48,725 nucleotides of DNA. It comes from JAAYCI01 sp031549285. Its GTDB lineage: Bacteria; Bacillota; Clostridia; Oscillospirales; Ruminococcaceae. Each line of letters begins with the position of its first letter. The stretch's first letter is position 1. The position numbers and the translations under genes were made by a program. The notes beneath the pieces were generated by a model that was not told the DNA's origin, ran no database searches, and saw nothing but the letters and a program-made list of their open reading frames with translations. Below, in pieces: positions 1 to 8,053 of the stretch. Location of the stretch: positions 1-48,725 of the forward strand of contig JAVBPZ010000014.1 in assembly GCA_031549285.1 (NCBI GenBank), read 5' to 3'.

Positions 1-119
1 CTTTGCTTTAGCTGTAAGGCCCTTGCCCTTTGTGTTAATAAAGCGGCTATCAGTTACCAATGAGCTAAAAAAGAGCAGTTTTGCCGTTTCAACGGCGGCA
101 GGGCAAGAGATGCAAGAGA

Positions 120-207
120 CATGACCTTTTCGGTGCGCCCTCAGGCGCCGGCCGGTACCAGCGCCTTCCAGGCGCTGAGCAAGCCACCCGCTGAGCGGGT
201 GGTCATG
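120..207. repeat. Three consecutive hairpins inside a short closing stem
   Basis: Stem 1 is 135-139/144-148 with a 4-nt loop, stem 2 is 159-165/171-177 with a 5-nt loop, and stem 3 is 184-191/195-202 with a 3-nt loop. CATGACC (120-126) can pair with GGTCATG (201-207) to close the set, competing with the last two pairs of stem 3. The block lies downstream of the minus-strand CoA-transferase gene. No T-run follows on either strand, so it is not a standard intrinsic terminator. It could be a REP-like palindromic unit or a structured 3' end. The rest of 1-251 shows no gene. Confidence 0.5.
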
Positions 208-251
208 ACATTGTTTTGCTATAGGTTTGCCACGGTGCCATTTGGCAGTGC

Positions 252-1811
252 CTACATAATAGTAATGCCCATGGGTTCGTCGCGGAAAATGCGCGCATCC
301 ATTTCCGTTAGCAGTGGGGACACGATAGGCGCAAACTCCATTTGGGCCAGCACATCCTTTTGCAGGTCTACCCCGGGGGCAATCTCCATAAGCTCCAGCC
401 CCTCTTTTGTAAGGCGGAACACCGCGCGTTCGGTAATAAAAAGCACCATCTGCCCTGTTTCCACCGCATAGCGGGCGCTGAATGTGACCTGCTCCACCTG
501 CTTCACAAATATGCGGTTTTCGCCTTCCTCCACAATGCGCAGTTGGCCGTCGCCGGTGGTGATTTTCAGGCCGCCGGTCGTAAAGGTGCTGCAGAATGCC
601 AATTTTTGGGTATTCTGTGCAATATCAATGAACCCGCCACAGCCAGCCAGCCGTCCGCCAAACATACTGACATTTACATTGCCGGCTTCGTCCGCCTGTG
701 CCAGCCCCAGATATGCCTGGTCCAGCCCGCCGCCGTCGTAAAAGTCGAACTGGGACGCCTGGTCCAGTATGGCGTCCACGTTTATGGCGGCACCAAAGGC
801 AAGACCGCCGCGCGGTGTGCCGCCGGTGGCGCCAGATTCCACCGAGAGGGTCATTGCATCGGTGAAGCCCTCTTCCCGTGCCACCTTTGCCAAAAATCCC
901 GGTATACCAATACCCAGGTTTACGGAGATGCCATTTTCCAGTTCCATGGCCGAGCGCCGGGCAATTATTTTGCGCACACCCATTTTCACCGGGGCAGGGG
1001 CTTCGCTGGACACGCGCCCTTCGCCACAAATGGAGCCGTCGTATTCGGCGGCGCGGCACTGCGCATGGTCTGCGGGCTCGGCCGCCAGCACCAGAGCGTC
1101 CACCAACACGCCGGGGAGCTTTACCTTCCATGGATCCAGGCTGCCGGCGGCTGCCACGCGGGCAACCTGTACAATGACCTTGCCACCATTGTTGTGCACG
1201 GCCTGTGCCACAGCGCATGCGTCCAGGCTGGCCCCCTCGGATTCCATGCTGATGTTGTTGCGCTCATCCGCCACGGTGCCGCGCAGAAACACCACATCCA
1301 GTGGGACGGGCTTGTAATGCAGCCATTCCTTGCCGTCTATTTCCACCACAGATACCAGATTCTCTGTGGTGCGCTTGTTCAGGCGGCCGCCGCCCATGCG
1401 CGGGTCCACAAAGCTGCGCAGGCCTACGTGGGTAATGACGCCGGGGCCGTGGGCCGCCAGCTCGCGTGTCATGCGGCTTAAAACACCCTGTGGCAGGTTG
1501 TACGCTTCAAATTCATTTTCCAGCGCCATTTTGGCGAAGGTAGGGTGCAAATTCCAGTGCCCGGCCACCACCCGTTTCACCATATTCTTCTGGGCAAAAT
1601 GTTCGCAGCCGCTGCCGTCGGAGATGCCCGCCGGGCTGCTGAAGAAGATGGTTAGATCTTTGGGCGCGCCTGTTTTGGCATACCGTTTGCCCAGGGCCTT
1701 GCACAGGCTTTCGGCCAGCCCATAGGACAGGAACGAGGAAATGGCAAGGGTGTCGCCATCTTTTACCAGCGCCACCGCCTCTTCCGGTGTCATTAGTTTG
1801 TCTTTTTGCAT
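252..1811 (-). CDS. pct: Acyl-CoA:acetate/propionate CoA-transferase (Pct/YdiF type)
   Basis: A 519-residue class I CoA-transferase that would move CoA between short-chain acids such as acetate, propionate, lactate or a 3-keto acid. It matches propionate CoA-transferase along its whole length, including both alpha and beta halves: an N-terminal DGDT segment, an HFA...AGHW stretch around residues 71-86, and the ESGA motif with the predicted catalytic Glu325, which forms the glutamyl-CoA intermediate in this family. The GGGLD and AGCGGFI motifs follow. The chosen start has GAGGGAGGG seven bases upstream. A longer in-frame reading to 1958 lacks a binding site and would run through the leader. 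The gene stands alone, divergent from the MFS gene. The family is certain; the exact acid substrate is not readable from sequence. Confidence 0.93.
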   Translation of the reverse strand: MQKDKLMTPEEAVALVKDGDTLAISSFLSYGLAESLCKALGKRYAKTGAPKDLTIFFSSPAGISDGSGCEHFAQKNMVKRVVAGHWNLHPTFAKMALENEFEAYNLPQGVLSRMTRELAAHGPGVITHVGLRSFVDPRMGGGRLNKRTTENLVSVVEIDGKEWLHYKPVPLDVVFLRGTVADERNNISMESEGASLDACAVAQAVHNNGGKVIVQVARVAAAGSLDPWKVKLPGVLVDALVLAAEPADHAQCRAAEYDGSICGEGRVSSEAPAPVKMGVRKIIARRSAMELENGISVNLGIGIPGFLAKVAREEGFTDAMTLSVESGATGGTPRGGLAFGAAINVDAILDQASQFDFYDGGGLDQAYLGLAQADEAGNVNVSMFGGRLAGCGGFIDIAQNTQKLAFCSTFTTGGLKITTGDGQLRIVEEGENRIFVKQVEQVTFSARYAVETGQMVLFITERAVFRLTKEGLELMEIAPGVDLQKDVLAQMEFAPIVSPLLTEMDARIFRDEPMGITIM

Positions 1812-1900
1812 GGGAGCCCTCCCTCTTTCCGTGCCGTTTGGCAGATCCAGTGCGGCGGTGGGGTTCCTTATAATGAAACGTTTTGCCAGGAGGCGGCAGC

Positions 1901-1937
1901 CGGCACAAAATGTGCCGTATATGCTAAATTCATCATA
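1901..1937 (-). promoter_or_regulatory. Extended -10 promoter and palindromic site for the CoA-transferase gene
   Basis: On the minus strand a TGgTATGAT extended -10 lies at 1932-1937 (hexamer), with no good -35. Shortly downstream, in the predicted start of the transcript, is a perfect palindrome: CGGCACA (1901-1907), a 3-bp centre, then TGTGCCG (1911-1917). Its position just past the predicted start suits a repressor operator; as RNA it could also form a small hairpin. The 441-bp gap 1812-2252 holds this site, the facing MFS promoter and no gene. Confidence 0.5.
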
Positions 1938-2144
1938 CCATGTATTCCCCAAGAGCAATGCAGGGAGGATGTAAAACTTGTATGTCTAAACTATGTATTT
2001 TATCCACAGAAACCGGAGATGGTTCTTTGACAGCGCCAAGGGGGACTATAGCGAAAAAAGGGTGTTGGATCCTCTGTTTTTCATGGGAGAATACAATATA
2101 TGGCGAACATACCATGGCAGCGGAAAAGGTGTTTTTTGCGCTGT

Positions 2145-2192
2145 TTGTTAATAATTAAGAAGCATGGTATACTGTTTTGGGTTCAACAGTAT
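2145..2192 (+). promoter_or_regulatory. MFS promoter overlapped by an inverted-repeat operator
   Basis: TTGTTA (2145-2150), a 17-bp spacer and TATACT (2168-2173) with an upstream TGg form an extended -10 promoter. An inverted repeat, ATACTGTT (2169-2176) and AACAGTAT (2185-2192) with an 8-bp centre, begins inside the -10 and covers the expected start site. This is the usual geometry of a repressor operator. No regulator gene sits beside it, so the binding protein is unknown. Confidence 0.55.
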
Positions 2193-2252
2193 GGGGTACA
2201 AAGCGGTGTTGCAGGCAGGGTTTTCGACAAGGCCGCAGGAGAGGAATATTCG

Positions 2253-3398
2253 ATGAAAGAAACGCGTATATCAATGCTTTCGCTGCAAATGAGCATTTGT
2301 GGTATGGCGCTAACCAGCGTGGGGCTGGTGACGCCCCGCCTGGCGGAGATGCTGGGTCTGGCAGCGGGGGAGCGCGGCATGCTGGTCAGCATGCAATATT
2401 TGGGCGCCACGCTGGCCTGTCTGGTGTCCGGCATACTTTGCGTGAAATATGGCAGTGCGTTTATCACGCGGGTGCTGCTGGCGGGCGCGGCGGTGGTCAT
2501 GCTGGCGTTTGGCCTGACGCAGAATTATCCTATGGCGCTGGTCGGCATATTTTTGCTGGGCGGGGTTTCGCTGGGCCTGGAAAATTCAATCATGAGTTCC
2601 GGCCTGAACCTGGGGGAGAGGTCACATGTGGCGAATTCACTGATACAGGTTTCGTTTTCTGTAGGGGCTATTGTCGTGCCGCTGTTGTTTTTGCTTTTTA
2701 GCAGGTGGAACATGTGGCGCCCGGTCTATTACACCCTGGCGGTGTTTTTGGTGGTTGCGTTTGTCTTTGCCCGGGGCACGAAAGAAAAAGAAGGCGCCGG
2801 GGTAAGTTTTACGGGGATGCTGAAAACCTATCTTACCTATTTCACAAAACCTGCCAGCCTTATTGGCGCTGTGGCGGTATTCCTGTATGTCGCCGCCGAG
2901 GTCGGCCTTTGGTCCATGACGCCCACCTTGTTTGAATCCACCGGCGGCGGGCAGCTTTCCGGTATCATCTCTTCCGTGTTTATCTGGGTTATGATGCTGG
3001 CGGGGCGGCTGCTGTCCACGCTGCTGATGAAAAAGCTGTCGCTGTTCCAGATCATGGTTCCGTTTGGGGTGCTGGGCCTGGTGTCGTATTCCATGCTTCT
3101 CCTCACCAGCGGGACGGTGGCTATTGTATTTGCTGCGCTGTCTGGGCTGGCCTGTGCGCCGTTTTACGCGTTGTTAACCTCGTGGGCAACCATGGTGGCA
3201 AAGGATAATTCCAGCAGCTATATCGCATTCATCATGGCATTTGGCACGGCGGGCCCTGTACTGCTGGGGGCGGTGGTTAGCCTGCTGGGGAACACGGCTT
3301 CCGGCAATCTCATTATTCTGCCTGCGCTGTGTTGCTTCGCCTTGTTGATGGCTCTGCTGGCGGCGTACCGAATAGTCACTGGAAAAGCAAAAGCGTAA
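2253..3398 (+). CDS. MFS transporter
   Basis: A 381-residue major facilitator superfamily protein with about 11-12 hydrophobic segments. The first transmembrane region carries small-residue motifs, and the N-half keeps a loop LAEMLGLAAGERGMLVSMQ typical of FucP/YbjJ-like or NarK-like MFS proteins that sense or import small solutes. The substrate cannot be told. AGGAGAGG lies about eight bases before the chosen ATG. An upstream in-frame extension to 2100 is hydrophilic, has no binding site, and runs through the promoter and operator, so it is rejected. It is transcribed alone and divergently from the CoA-transferase gene, which might suggest a carboxylate substrate, but that is only inference. 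Confidence 0.85.
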   Translation: MKETRISMLSLQMSICGMALTSVGLVTPRLAEMLGLAAGERGMLVSMQYLGATLACLVSGILCVKYGSAFITRVLLAGAAVVMLAFGLTQNYPMALVGIFLLGGVSLGLENSIMSSGLNLGERSHVANSLIQVSFSVGAIVVPLLFLLFSRWNMWRPVYYTLAVFLVVAFVFARGTKEKEGAGVSFTGMLKTYLTYFTKPASLIGAVAVFLYVAAEVGLWSMTPTLFESTGGGQLSGIISSVFIWVMMLAGRLLSTLLMKKLSLFQIMVPFGVLGLVSYSMLLLTSGTVAIVFAALSGLACAPFYALLTSWATMVAKDNSSSYIAFIMAFGTAGPVLLGAVVSLLGNTASGNLIILPALCCFALLMALLAAYRIVTGKAKA

Positions 3399-3451
3399 AG
3401 ACCGGCCGCTTTTGTTTGCAACAGGCGCGATTCCCCCTTTAAAATACAGTT

Positions 3452-3505
3452 AAAAACCCATCAATGCAATCCGGCTGAATTTCGCGGATGTAGTGGTGGG
3501 TTTTT
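3452..3505 (+). terminator. Terminator-like hairpin after the MFS gene
   Basis: AAAAACCCA (3452-3460) pairs with TGGGTTTTT (3497-3505), and ATCCG (3469-3473) with CGGAT (3485-3489) inside the loop. The 3' arm ends in a T-run. The two stems are separated by weakly paired bases, so the structure is less compact than a classical intrinsic terminator. Confidence 0.5.
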
Positions 3506-3539
3506 GTTATGCGGGCTGGCGGCCAAAACAGAAAAAGAA

Positions 3540-3664
3540 GAAGAGTTTCTGGTATCCAGAATCACGGTAAATTGATTGGATAAAAATAAATTCGTATTAT
3601 CGAATAATATTCATACATACCTACTTATAGTGAGTTGACATTTTTGCTTAAAAATATGAATATA
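3540..3664 (+). promoter_or_regulatory. AT-rich regulatory region with two palindromes and a TTGACA box
   Basis: The gap 3399-3806 holds no gene apart from the terminator. Within an AT-rich stretch are TTCTGG-tat-CCAGAA (3547-3561) and ATTCG-tattat-CGAAT (3590-3605); the latter overlaps a second palindrome, TATTA...TAATA. A TTGACA hexamer (3635-3640) follows, with AT-rich -10 candidates around 3658-3664 at 17-18 bp spacing. This is a plausible controlled promoter for the HTH gene and the cluster behind it. Confidence 0.4.
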
Positions 3665-3806
3665 AAAACAGAAAGAATCATATAGCGACGAAACTGAGGC
3701 GAAGGGGTCCATTGCCGCGTGGGTAGCTTGTGGGGAGCGAAGTATGGCAGGGTCCCTGAAGAGCGAAGGTAGAACAAGTACCTATTTCGCGGGAGGGGTG
3801 GCAGCA

Positions 3807-4145
3807 GTGGAATGGCCTTGGAAAAAAAGACAAAATGCAACACAAATGAAAGAACCGGCCGATGCTTGCGCGGCAGATGAACCCGCGGATATAACGCAGC
3901 CCAGTGCTGGCCATGCGCAGAAACCGGAGAAGCGGCCCACCGACAGTTTGACACCGCGGGAGCGCGATGTGTTTGAGCTGCTTATTCAGGGGAAAAAGCT
4001 GAGAGAAGTGGCCGAAGTGTTGGGGATTAAGTACTCTACCGTGAATACGCATCAAAAAAGTGTATATAAAAAACTGGGCGTGAACAGCCGGGCAGAGTGC
4101 ATTTTACGCTATGCACTGCCGGAAAAAAGGACCGAAGCGACCTGA
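3807..4145 (+). CDS. LuxR/GerE-type HTH protein without a sensor domain
   Basis: A 112-residue protein whose C-terminal half is a LuxR-type four-helix DNA-binding domain (TPRERDVFELL...LREVAEVLGI...STVNTHQKSVYKKLGV). The first ~50 residues are polar and show no receiver or ligand domain. The start is inferred as GTG at 3807, because GGGAGGGG at 3791-3798 is properly spaced for it; an upstream in-frame ATG at 3744 has no binding site. It begins the run of co-directional zinc-ribbon genes, with a 40-bp gap to the next one, and is the natural candidate regulator of that cluster. Whether it activates or represses cannot be seen. Confidence 0.8.
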   Translation: MEWPWKKRQNATQMKEPADACAADEPADITQPSAGHAQKPEKRPTDSLTPRERDVFELLIQGKKLREVAEVLGIKYSTVNTHQKSVYKKLGVNSRAECILRYALPEKRTEAT

Positions 4146-4185
4146 GCGAATAGAGAACAGAAAAAAACAAAAGGAGGAACGAAAG

Positions 4186-4659
4186 ATGGCGGACAATCCA
4201 CTGGGCGGGCTGGGCAATTTGTTGGGCGGAGGTTTTGGAAAAGCGCTCTCTGGCCTGATGCCGCAGGATGCCCCCGAGACAAAGCTGTTCAAAGCCAGCA
4301 GCGAACTGGGGGACCTGCAAAAGCAGGAAGCGGAAATTTTGGCAGAGATCGGCAGGCAGGCGTTTCAGCAAAACCCAAATGCCTGGCCCCAGGCCGACAA
4401 ACTGCGGCTGATCCAGAGCAACATTGCGGCGGCACAGCAAACGCTGGATGATGCCAAGCGTGTGCAGGAGGAAGCCGACGCGGCCAAAGCGGCCGACGAC
4501 GCGGCAGGCCGCTGCCCCGCGTGCGGCACCAAAAACCCCGAGGGCGTAAAATTTTGCCAGGAGTGCGGCGGTAAGCTGGGGGCGTCCTTTTGTAGCAGCT
4601 GTGGCGCAGAGATGGTGCCCGGAACCCGTTTTTGCGGGGACTGTGGTGCGGCGCAGTAG
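4186..4659 (+). CDS. Double zinc-ribbon protein with Gly-rich N-terminus
   Basis: A 157-residue cytoplasmic protein of unknown function. Residues 1-30 are Gly/Leu-rich (GGLGNLLGGGFG), residues 30-100 are predicted helical and polar, possibly coiled coil, and the tail holds two zinc ribbons with CPAC...CQEC and CSSC...CGDC pairs. Such double ribbons usually bind structural zinc and mediate protein or nucleic-acid contacts. A strong AAGGAGGAACG site precedes the ATG. There is no signal peptide or membrane segment. It is first of three cytoplasmic zinc-ribbon genes in a row. Confidence 0.8.
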   Translation: MADNPLGGLGNLLGGGFGKALSGLMPQDAPETKLFKASSELGDLQKQEAEILAEIGRQAFQQNPNAWPQADKLRLIQSNIAAAQQTLDDAKRVQEEADAAKAADDAAGRCPACGTKNPEGVKFCQECGGKLGASFCSSCGAEMVPGTRFCGDCGAAQ

Positions 4660-4779
4660 GCGTGCACCGATACGCATGGGTGAATTGGATGCCATTAGGT
4701 ACGCAAGCGAAACATGGCAAACGAGAGACGGTGTAATACCGCAATTGATTGCAGAAAGTGGAAAGGAGATGGTGACGAC

Positions 4780-5124
4780 GTGGCAACCTATAAACAGCCC
4801 TGTGTGCACTGTGGCACCTTTATTGAGCGGGATGCCCGCCTGTGCCCAAACTGCGCCAGCCGCAGCCCGTTTGGGTATCATTGCCCCACCTGTCTGCGGG
4901 AAATAGAAAAAGGCCAGCCGGTTTGCTCCGGGTGCGGGCGTTCCCTTACGGTAATATGCCCCACCTGCGGGCAGCCCACCTTTGCCGATGAACGCTGCGA
5001 AAGGTGCGGCGCCGGGTTGATGATTCACTGTACCAATGCGCGCTGTGGGGAACTGCAGTTTTTCGAAAATGTGAAATGTACGGCCTGTGGAAAAAAAATA
5101 AAACGACAAGTGGGAGGGAAATAG
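4780..5124 (+). CDS. Protein of four tandem zinc ribbons
   Basis: A 114-residue protein composed almost entirely of zinc-binding knuckles. There are sixteen cysteines in eight pairs (CVHC, CPNC, CPTC, CSGC, CPTC, CERC, a CxxxxC pair, CTAC), enough for four zinc ions. The start is inferred as GTG at 4780, with AGGAG about eleven bases upstream; the in-frame ATG at 4714 has no binding site and would add 22 polar residues. It ends 3 bp before the next gene, so the two are probably cotranscribed and coupled. No enzymatic motif is visible; an adaptor or scaffold role is only inference. Confidence 0.75.
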   Translation: MATYKQPCVHCGTFIERDARLCPNCASRSPFGYHCPTCLREIEKGQPVCSGCGRSLTVICPTCGQPTFADERCERCGAGLMIHCTNARCGELQFFENVKCTACGKKIKRQVGGK

Positions 5125-5127
5125 CCC

Positions 5128-5892
5128 ATGCTGCAAGCATTTACACGAAACTATGAGGATAACTCTACCGACGCAGGATTCCAGTTTACTTTTTACTGTG
5201 ACATCTGCAATGATGGCTATAAATCCAGCTTTATTGAAAGCGACACCTACAAAAAGAAAGGAATGATGCGCGGGCTGGGCCAGGGTGCCAGCATACTGGG
5301 CGGGCTGGTTGGCGGCAGAATGGGTAGCCTGGGGTATGGGGCGGACCGCGCGTCCAACGTACTTTCCGAACGGTTTGACGGCAAAAGCCCAGAGTGGCAA
5401 AAGGAACACGAAAAAGCCTTTGAGCGCTGCCAAAACGAGGCAAAGCAGCATTTCCACCGCTGCCCGTCCTGCAATAAATATGTGTGCGACCACTGCTGGA
5501 ACGAGGACGAGGGGCTGTGCGTATCCTGCGCGCCCCGGCAGGAGGTACTGGTGGCGAAAACCCGCGCCGATGCCATGAAGCGGAACATTAGCGAGGCAGG
5601 GGAAGGAGCCACCGTATGGAAGGGTGCGATCGAAAGCAAAACCACCATTTGCCCCAACTGCGGCAAACCAGCCGGCAGTGGCAAGTTTTGCAACAACTGC
5701 GGCGGGTCCATGGAACTGAAAGAATGCCCGAAGTGCGGTGCCAAAAACGCCCAGACGGTGCGGTTTTGCAACAATTGTGGCGCGAACCTGTCGGCGGCGG
5801 CAGCACCGCCCAGCGGAAAATGCGGCGCCTGTGGGCAGGACAACCCGCCCGGGACCAAGTTCTGCGGTGGTTGTGGAAACAAGCTGGGGTAG
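5128..5892 (+). CDS. Multi-zinc-ribbon protein with Gly-rich hydrophobic segment
   Basis: A 254-residue protein. An N-terminal CDIC knuckle is followed by a Gly-rich hydrophobic stretch near residues 45-70 (GLGQGASILGGLVGG), a charged helical part, a CPSC...CDHC...CVSC treble around residues 113-137, and then three C-terminal ribbons (CPNC/CNNC, CPKC/CNNC, CGAC/CGGC). GGGAGGG precedes the ATG by nine bases. The C-terminal ribbons resemble those of the gene at 4186, so the cluster has probably spread by domain duplication. The Gly-rich stretch may insert in or bind a membrane, but it is not a clear transmembrane helix. The function is unknown. Confidence 0.78.
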   Translation: MLQAFTRNYEDNSTDAGFQFTFYCDICNDGYKSSFIESDTYKKKGMMRGLGQGASILGGLVGGRMGSLGYGADRASNVLSERFDGKSPEWQKEHEKAFERCQNEAKQHFHRCPSCNKYVCDHCWNEDEGLCVSCAPRQEVLVAKTRADAMKRNISEAGEGATVWKGAIESKTTICPNCGKPAGSGKFCNNCGGSMELKECPKCGAKNAQTVRFCNNCGANLSAAAAPPSGKCGACGQDNPPGTKFCGGCGNKLG

Positions 5893-5983
5893 AGCACCAA
5901 ACAGCAGAAATGGCTAAAAAATGGGGAATGCACCGGTGGTGCGCGTACCGTGCCACCAGTGGCGAATGTAACGGAGGATAAAC

Positions 5984-6595
5984 ATGAAAAAGTTAATGGC
6001 ACTGATAATGACGGCAATGCTGGTGGTTGCCTTTACCGCGTGCGGCGCGAAGGATGCCGTACAGAATGCTGTGCGGGACGCGATGGACGACAGCACAACA
6101 GCGCCGGCGGATACTGGCGGCAATGCGGCGCAGCCCGCCGCACAAGATGACGACGCCGCTGCCGGGAATACCACCGACACCGCCACGGTGGAGGGCCGGC
6201 TGGCAAAGGCCGGGCTGACGCTGGAAGCGGTTATGCCGGAAACCTTTGCGGAAGCATCGCTGTATAACTGTGATGCCGACGAGGTTGTGCTTTATCTTTC
6301 CAACGAAAGCGGCCAGTTGGGTGCCGATGTTATGCAGCCCATGGTCGAGAAAATTCTGGATGCAACAGCTGCTGCGTCGGACGATGGAAAGAACTGGGAA
6401 GTATACTATGGGTTTGGAGAGCCAACGGAACTTGATTTGAGTGAAACGAATTATGACGCCTACTTTTTTATTGGCCAGTGGAGTTATGTGGTGAATGGGC
6501 AATGGGTCACCATCACCCTGGGTGTAATGCCCGCGGAAGAACCAGAAGGGCAGGAAAACTATTCCTGGGAAATATCGCTGTCGTTCCTCTACTAA
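5984..6595 (+). CDS. Predicted lipoprotein, paralogue of the one at 8054
   Basis: A 203-residue secreted lipoprotein. It has a Lys-Lys start, a hydrophobic core and a lipobox with Cys20 (FTAC). The residues after the cysteine (AK-AVQ--VRDA) are nearly the same as in the lipoprotein at 8054-8749, while the rest of the two proteins differs. An acidic Ala/Asp/Thr-rich linker (about 35-65) leads to a compact domain rich in beta-like segments ending at the last residues. GGAGG precedes the ATG by about seven bases. It would sit on the outer face of the membrane, next to the zinc-ribbon membrane proteins encoded just downstream. No known domain is recognised. Confidence 0.78.
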   Translation: MKKLMALIMTAMLVVAFTACGAKDAVQNAVRDAMDDSTTAPADTGGNAAQPAAQDDDAAAGNTTDTATVEGRLAKAGLTLEAVMPETFAEASLYNCDADEVVLYLSNESGQLGADVMQPMVEKILDATAAASDDGKNWEVYYGFGEPTELDLSETNYDAYFFIGQWSYVVNGQWVTITLGVMPAEEPEGQENYSWEISLSFLY

Positions 6596-6785
6596 GCAGC
6601 CGTTGGGGTAACATGCGTCTTCCGATGTATAGGAAGATTGGGTTGGCGTTCTTTTGCACGAATGTTGGGTAATGCACCTAGCATTGCCGGCACTTTGAAT
6701 CTGGTGCCAGGGTGAATTTGTCCATAGCTTTAAAATCCGTCTTTTACGCATCTATTACCGAATAAAAAAAGAGAGGGGAAGTCAG

Positions 6786-7325
6786 ATGGCTTTTTGTACC
6801 GAATGCGGGGCAAATGTCCCGGCAGATATGCGCTTTTGCACCGGTTGTGGAAAACCGGTAGAGGTAGGACCAACATCCCCGGCGGCCGCACCACAGGTAC
6901 AACCTGTTACCGTGCCCCAAGGACAGGCGCCTGCTGTGGTAAGCCCCGCCGCCCCGCCACCTGTGCAGCAGCCGGCATATCAGGCGCAGCCATCGCCACC
7001 TGCTGTACAGGCATATACATATACTGCGCCGCCGGCTTCACCGCCTGTCGGTGGCCGGGGTATGGAGGCGCCCCCACCGCCCAAAGGCAGCAAGTATGCC
7101 CTGATGAGTACCGGCGCCTTTTTTGGTCTCATGCTGCTGTTCAGCATTCCCATCGTCGGCTGGGTGGCCTGCATCATCATGGCGTTTGCCGGCACCGGCC
7201 AGAACCGCAAGAACTTTGCCAGGGCCATGTTGATTTTCCTGCTTATTGGTATTGCACTGTCTGTGGTTGTCTATTTTGTTTCCGGCTGGGTGCTGGAGGT
7301 AATGTTGGAATATTATGTGACATAG
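6786..7325 (+). CDS. Zinc-ribbon membrane protein with Pro/Gln-rich linker
   Basis: A 179-residue protein starting with a zinc ribbon (CTEC at residues 4-7, CTGC at 18-21). An 80-residue linker rich in Pro, Gln and Ala follows, then two hydrophobic segments (around residues 108-132 and 145-170), so the ribbon is expected in the cytoplasm. GAGAGGGGAAG precedes the ATG. The protein resembles the next gene product in architecture and in linker wording (VQQP-Y-QAQ), pointing to a duplication. The partner bound by the ribbon is unknown. The 190-bp gap before it holds no convincing promoter. Confidence 0.78.
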   Translation: MAFCTECGANVPADMRFCTGCGKPVEVGPTSPAAAPQVQPVTVPQGQAPAVVSPAAPPPVQQPAYQAQPSPPAVQAYTYTAPPASPPVGGRGMEAPPPPKGSKYALMSTGAFFGLMLLFSIPIVGWVACIIMAFAGTGQNRKNFARAMLIFLLIGIALSVVVYFVSGWVLEVMLEYYVT

Positions 7326-7421
7326 GGGATACTGTTTGGCCTTGCCGGATAGGAATGGATCATCTACGCTCGCATATATGGCATTTCCGGGGCTTGCCCG
7401 GACAAGTGAAAGGAGTATATC

Positions 7422-8030
7422 ATGGCATTTTGTGGAAGTTGTGGTGCACAGGTACAGGACGGTATTAAGTTTTGCCAGGTTTGTGGACAGGCGGTGACAG
7501 CGGAACCCGCCCCACCGGTACAGCAGCCGGTGCAGGCACAGCCCGCGCAGCAGTACGCTCCGCCGGTACAGCAGCCATATCAGGCGCAGGGGCAGGGGTA
7601 TCCCCCGCAGGGACAAGTTTACCAGCCGCCGGTAATGCCGGGTGCACCCGGGCAGGCGGATATTCGGGATGCACAGGACAACAAAATGATGGCGGTTTTG
7701 GCCTATATCCTGTTCTTCATTCCGCTGGCAACCGGTGCACACAAAACCTCGCCCTTTGTTAAGTTCCACACCAACCAGGGCACGGTGCTGTTCATTGTGG
7801 CAGCGGGGTTGTCAATCCTATTCGGCATTCTGTCGGCCATCATCACAGCTATTTTGTCGGCGTCGTTTGCCACCTGGGGTGCTTTGCTTACGGTCAGCAG
7901 TATATTTGGGTTTATCTGGCTGGCGTTGTCGATTGTAATCACGGTGTTTGCCGTGCTGGGCATCGTTAACGCTGCTACCGGTAAGATGAAACCGCTGCCG
8001 TTAATTGGCCGGATCACTATTATAAAATAA
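7422..8030 (+). CDS. Zinc-ribbon membrane protein, DUF4870-like
   Basis: A 202-residue protein with an N-terminal zinc ribbon (CGSC...CQVC), a Pro/Gln-rich linker to about residue 85, and a membrane domain of about three helices. The sequence in the first helix and loop (MMAVLAYILFFIPL...KTSPFVKFHTNQGT) is the pattern of the DUF4870/TMEM-like membrane family, in which a FHxxQ motif follows helix 1. AAAGGAG precedes the ATG. It is the paralogue of the gene at 6786 in its cytosolic half but has a different membrane domain. It is followed 23 bp later by a lipoprotein gene. Confidence 0.8.
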   Translation: MAFCGSCGAQVQDGIKFCQVCGQAVTAEPAPPVQQPVQAQPAQQYAPPVQQPYQAQGQGYPPQGQVYQPPVMPGAPGQADIRDAQDNKMMAVLAYILFFIPLATGAHKTSPFVKFHTNQGTVLFIVAAGLSILFGILSAIITAILSASFATWGALLTVSSIFGFIWLALSIVITVFAVLGIVNAATGKMKPLPLIGRITIIK

Positions 8031-8053
8031 TAGCCAACCGAAGGAGGAAGACG

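Noticed and set aside
342..1481. Long plus-strand open frame antisense to the CoA-transferase
   Set aside because: Composition is His/Gly/Ala-rich nonsense from GC-rich antisense, with no ribosome site and no family resemblance.
4036..5493. 485-codon minus-strand frame across the zinc-ribbon genes
   Set aside because: It crosses three genes with good starts and conserved cysteine motifs on the plus strand; no ribosome site.
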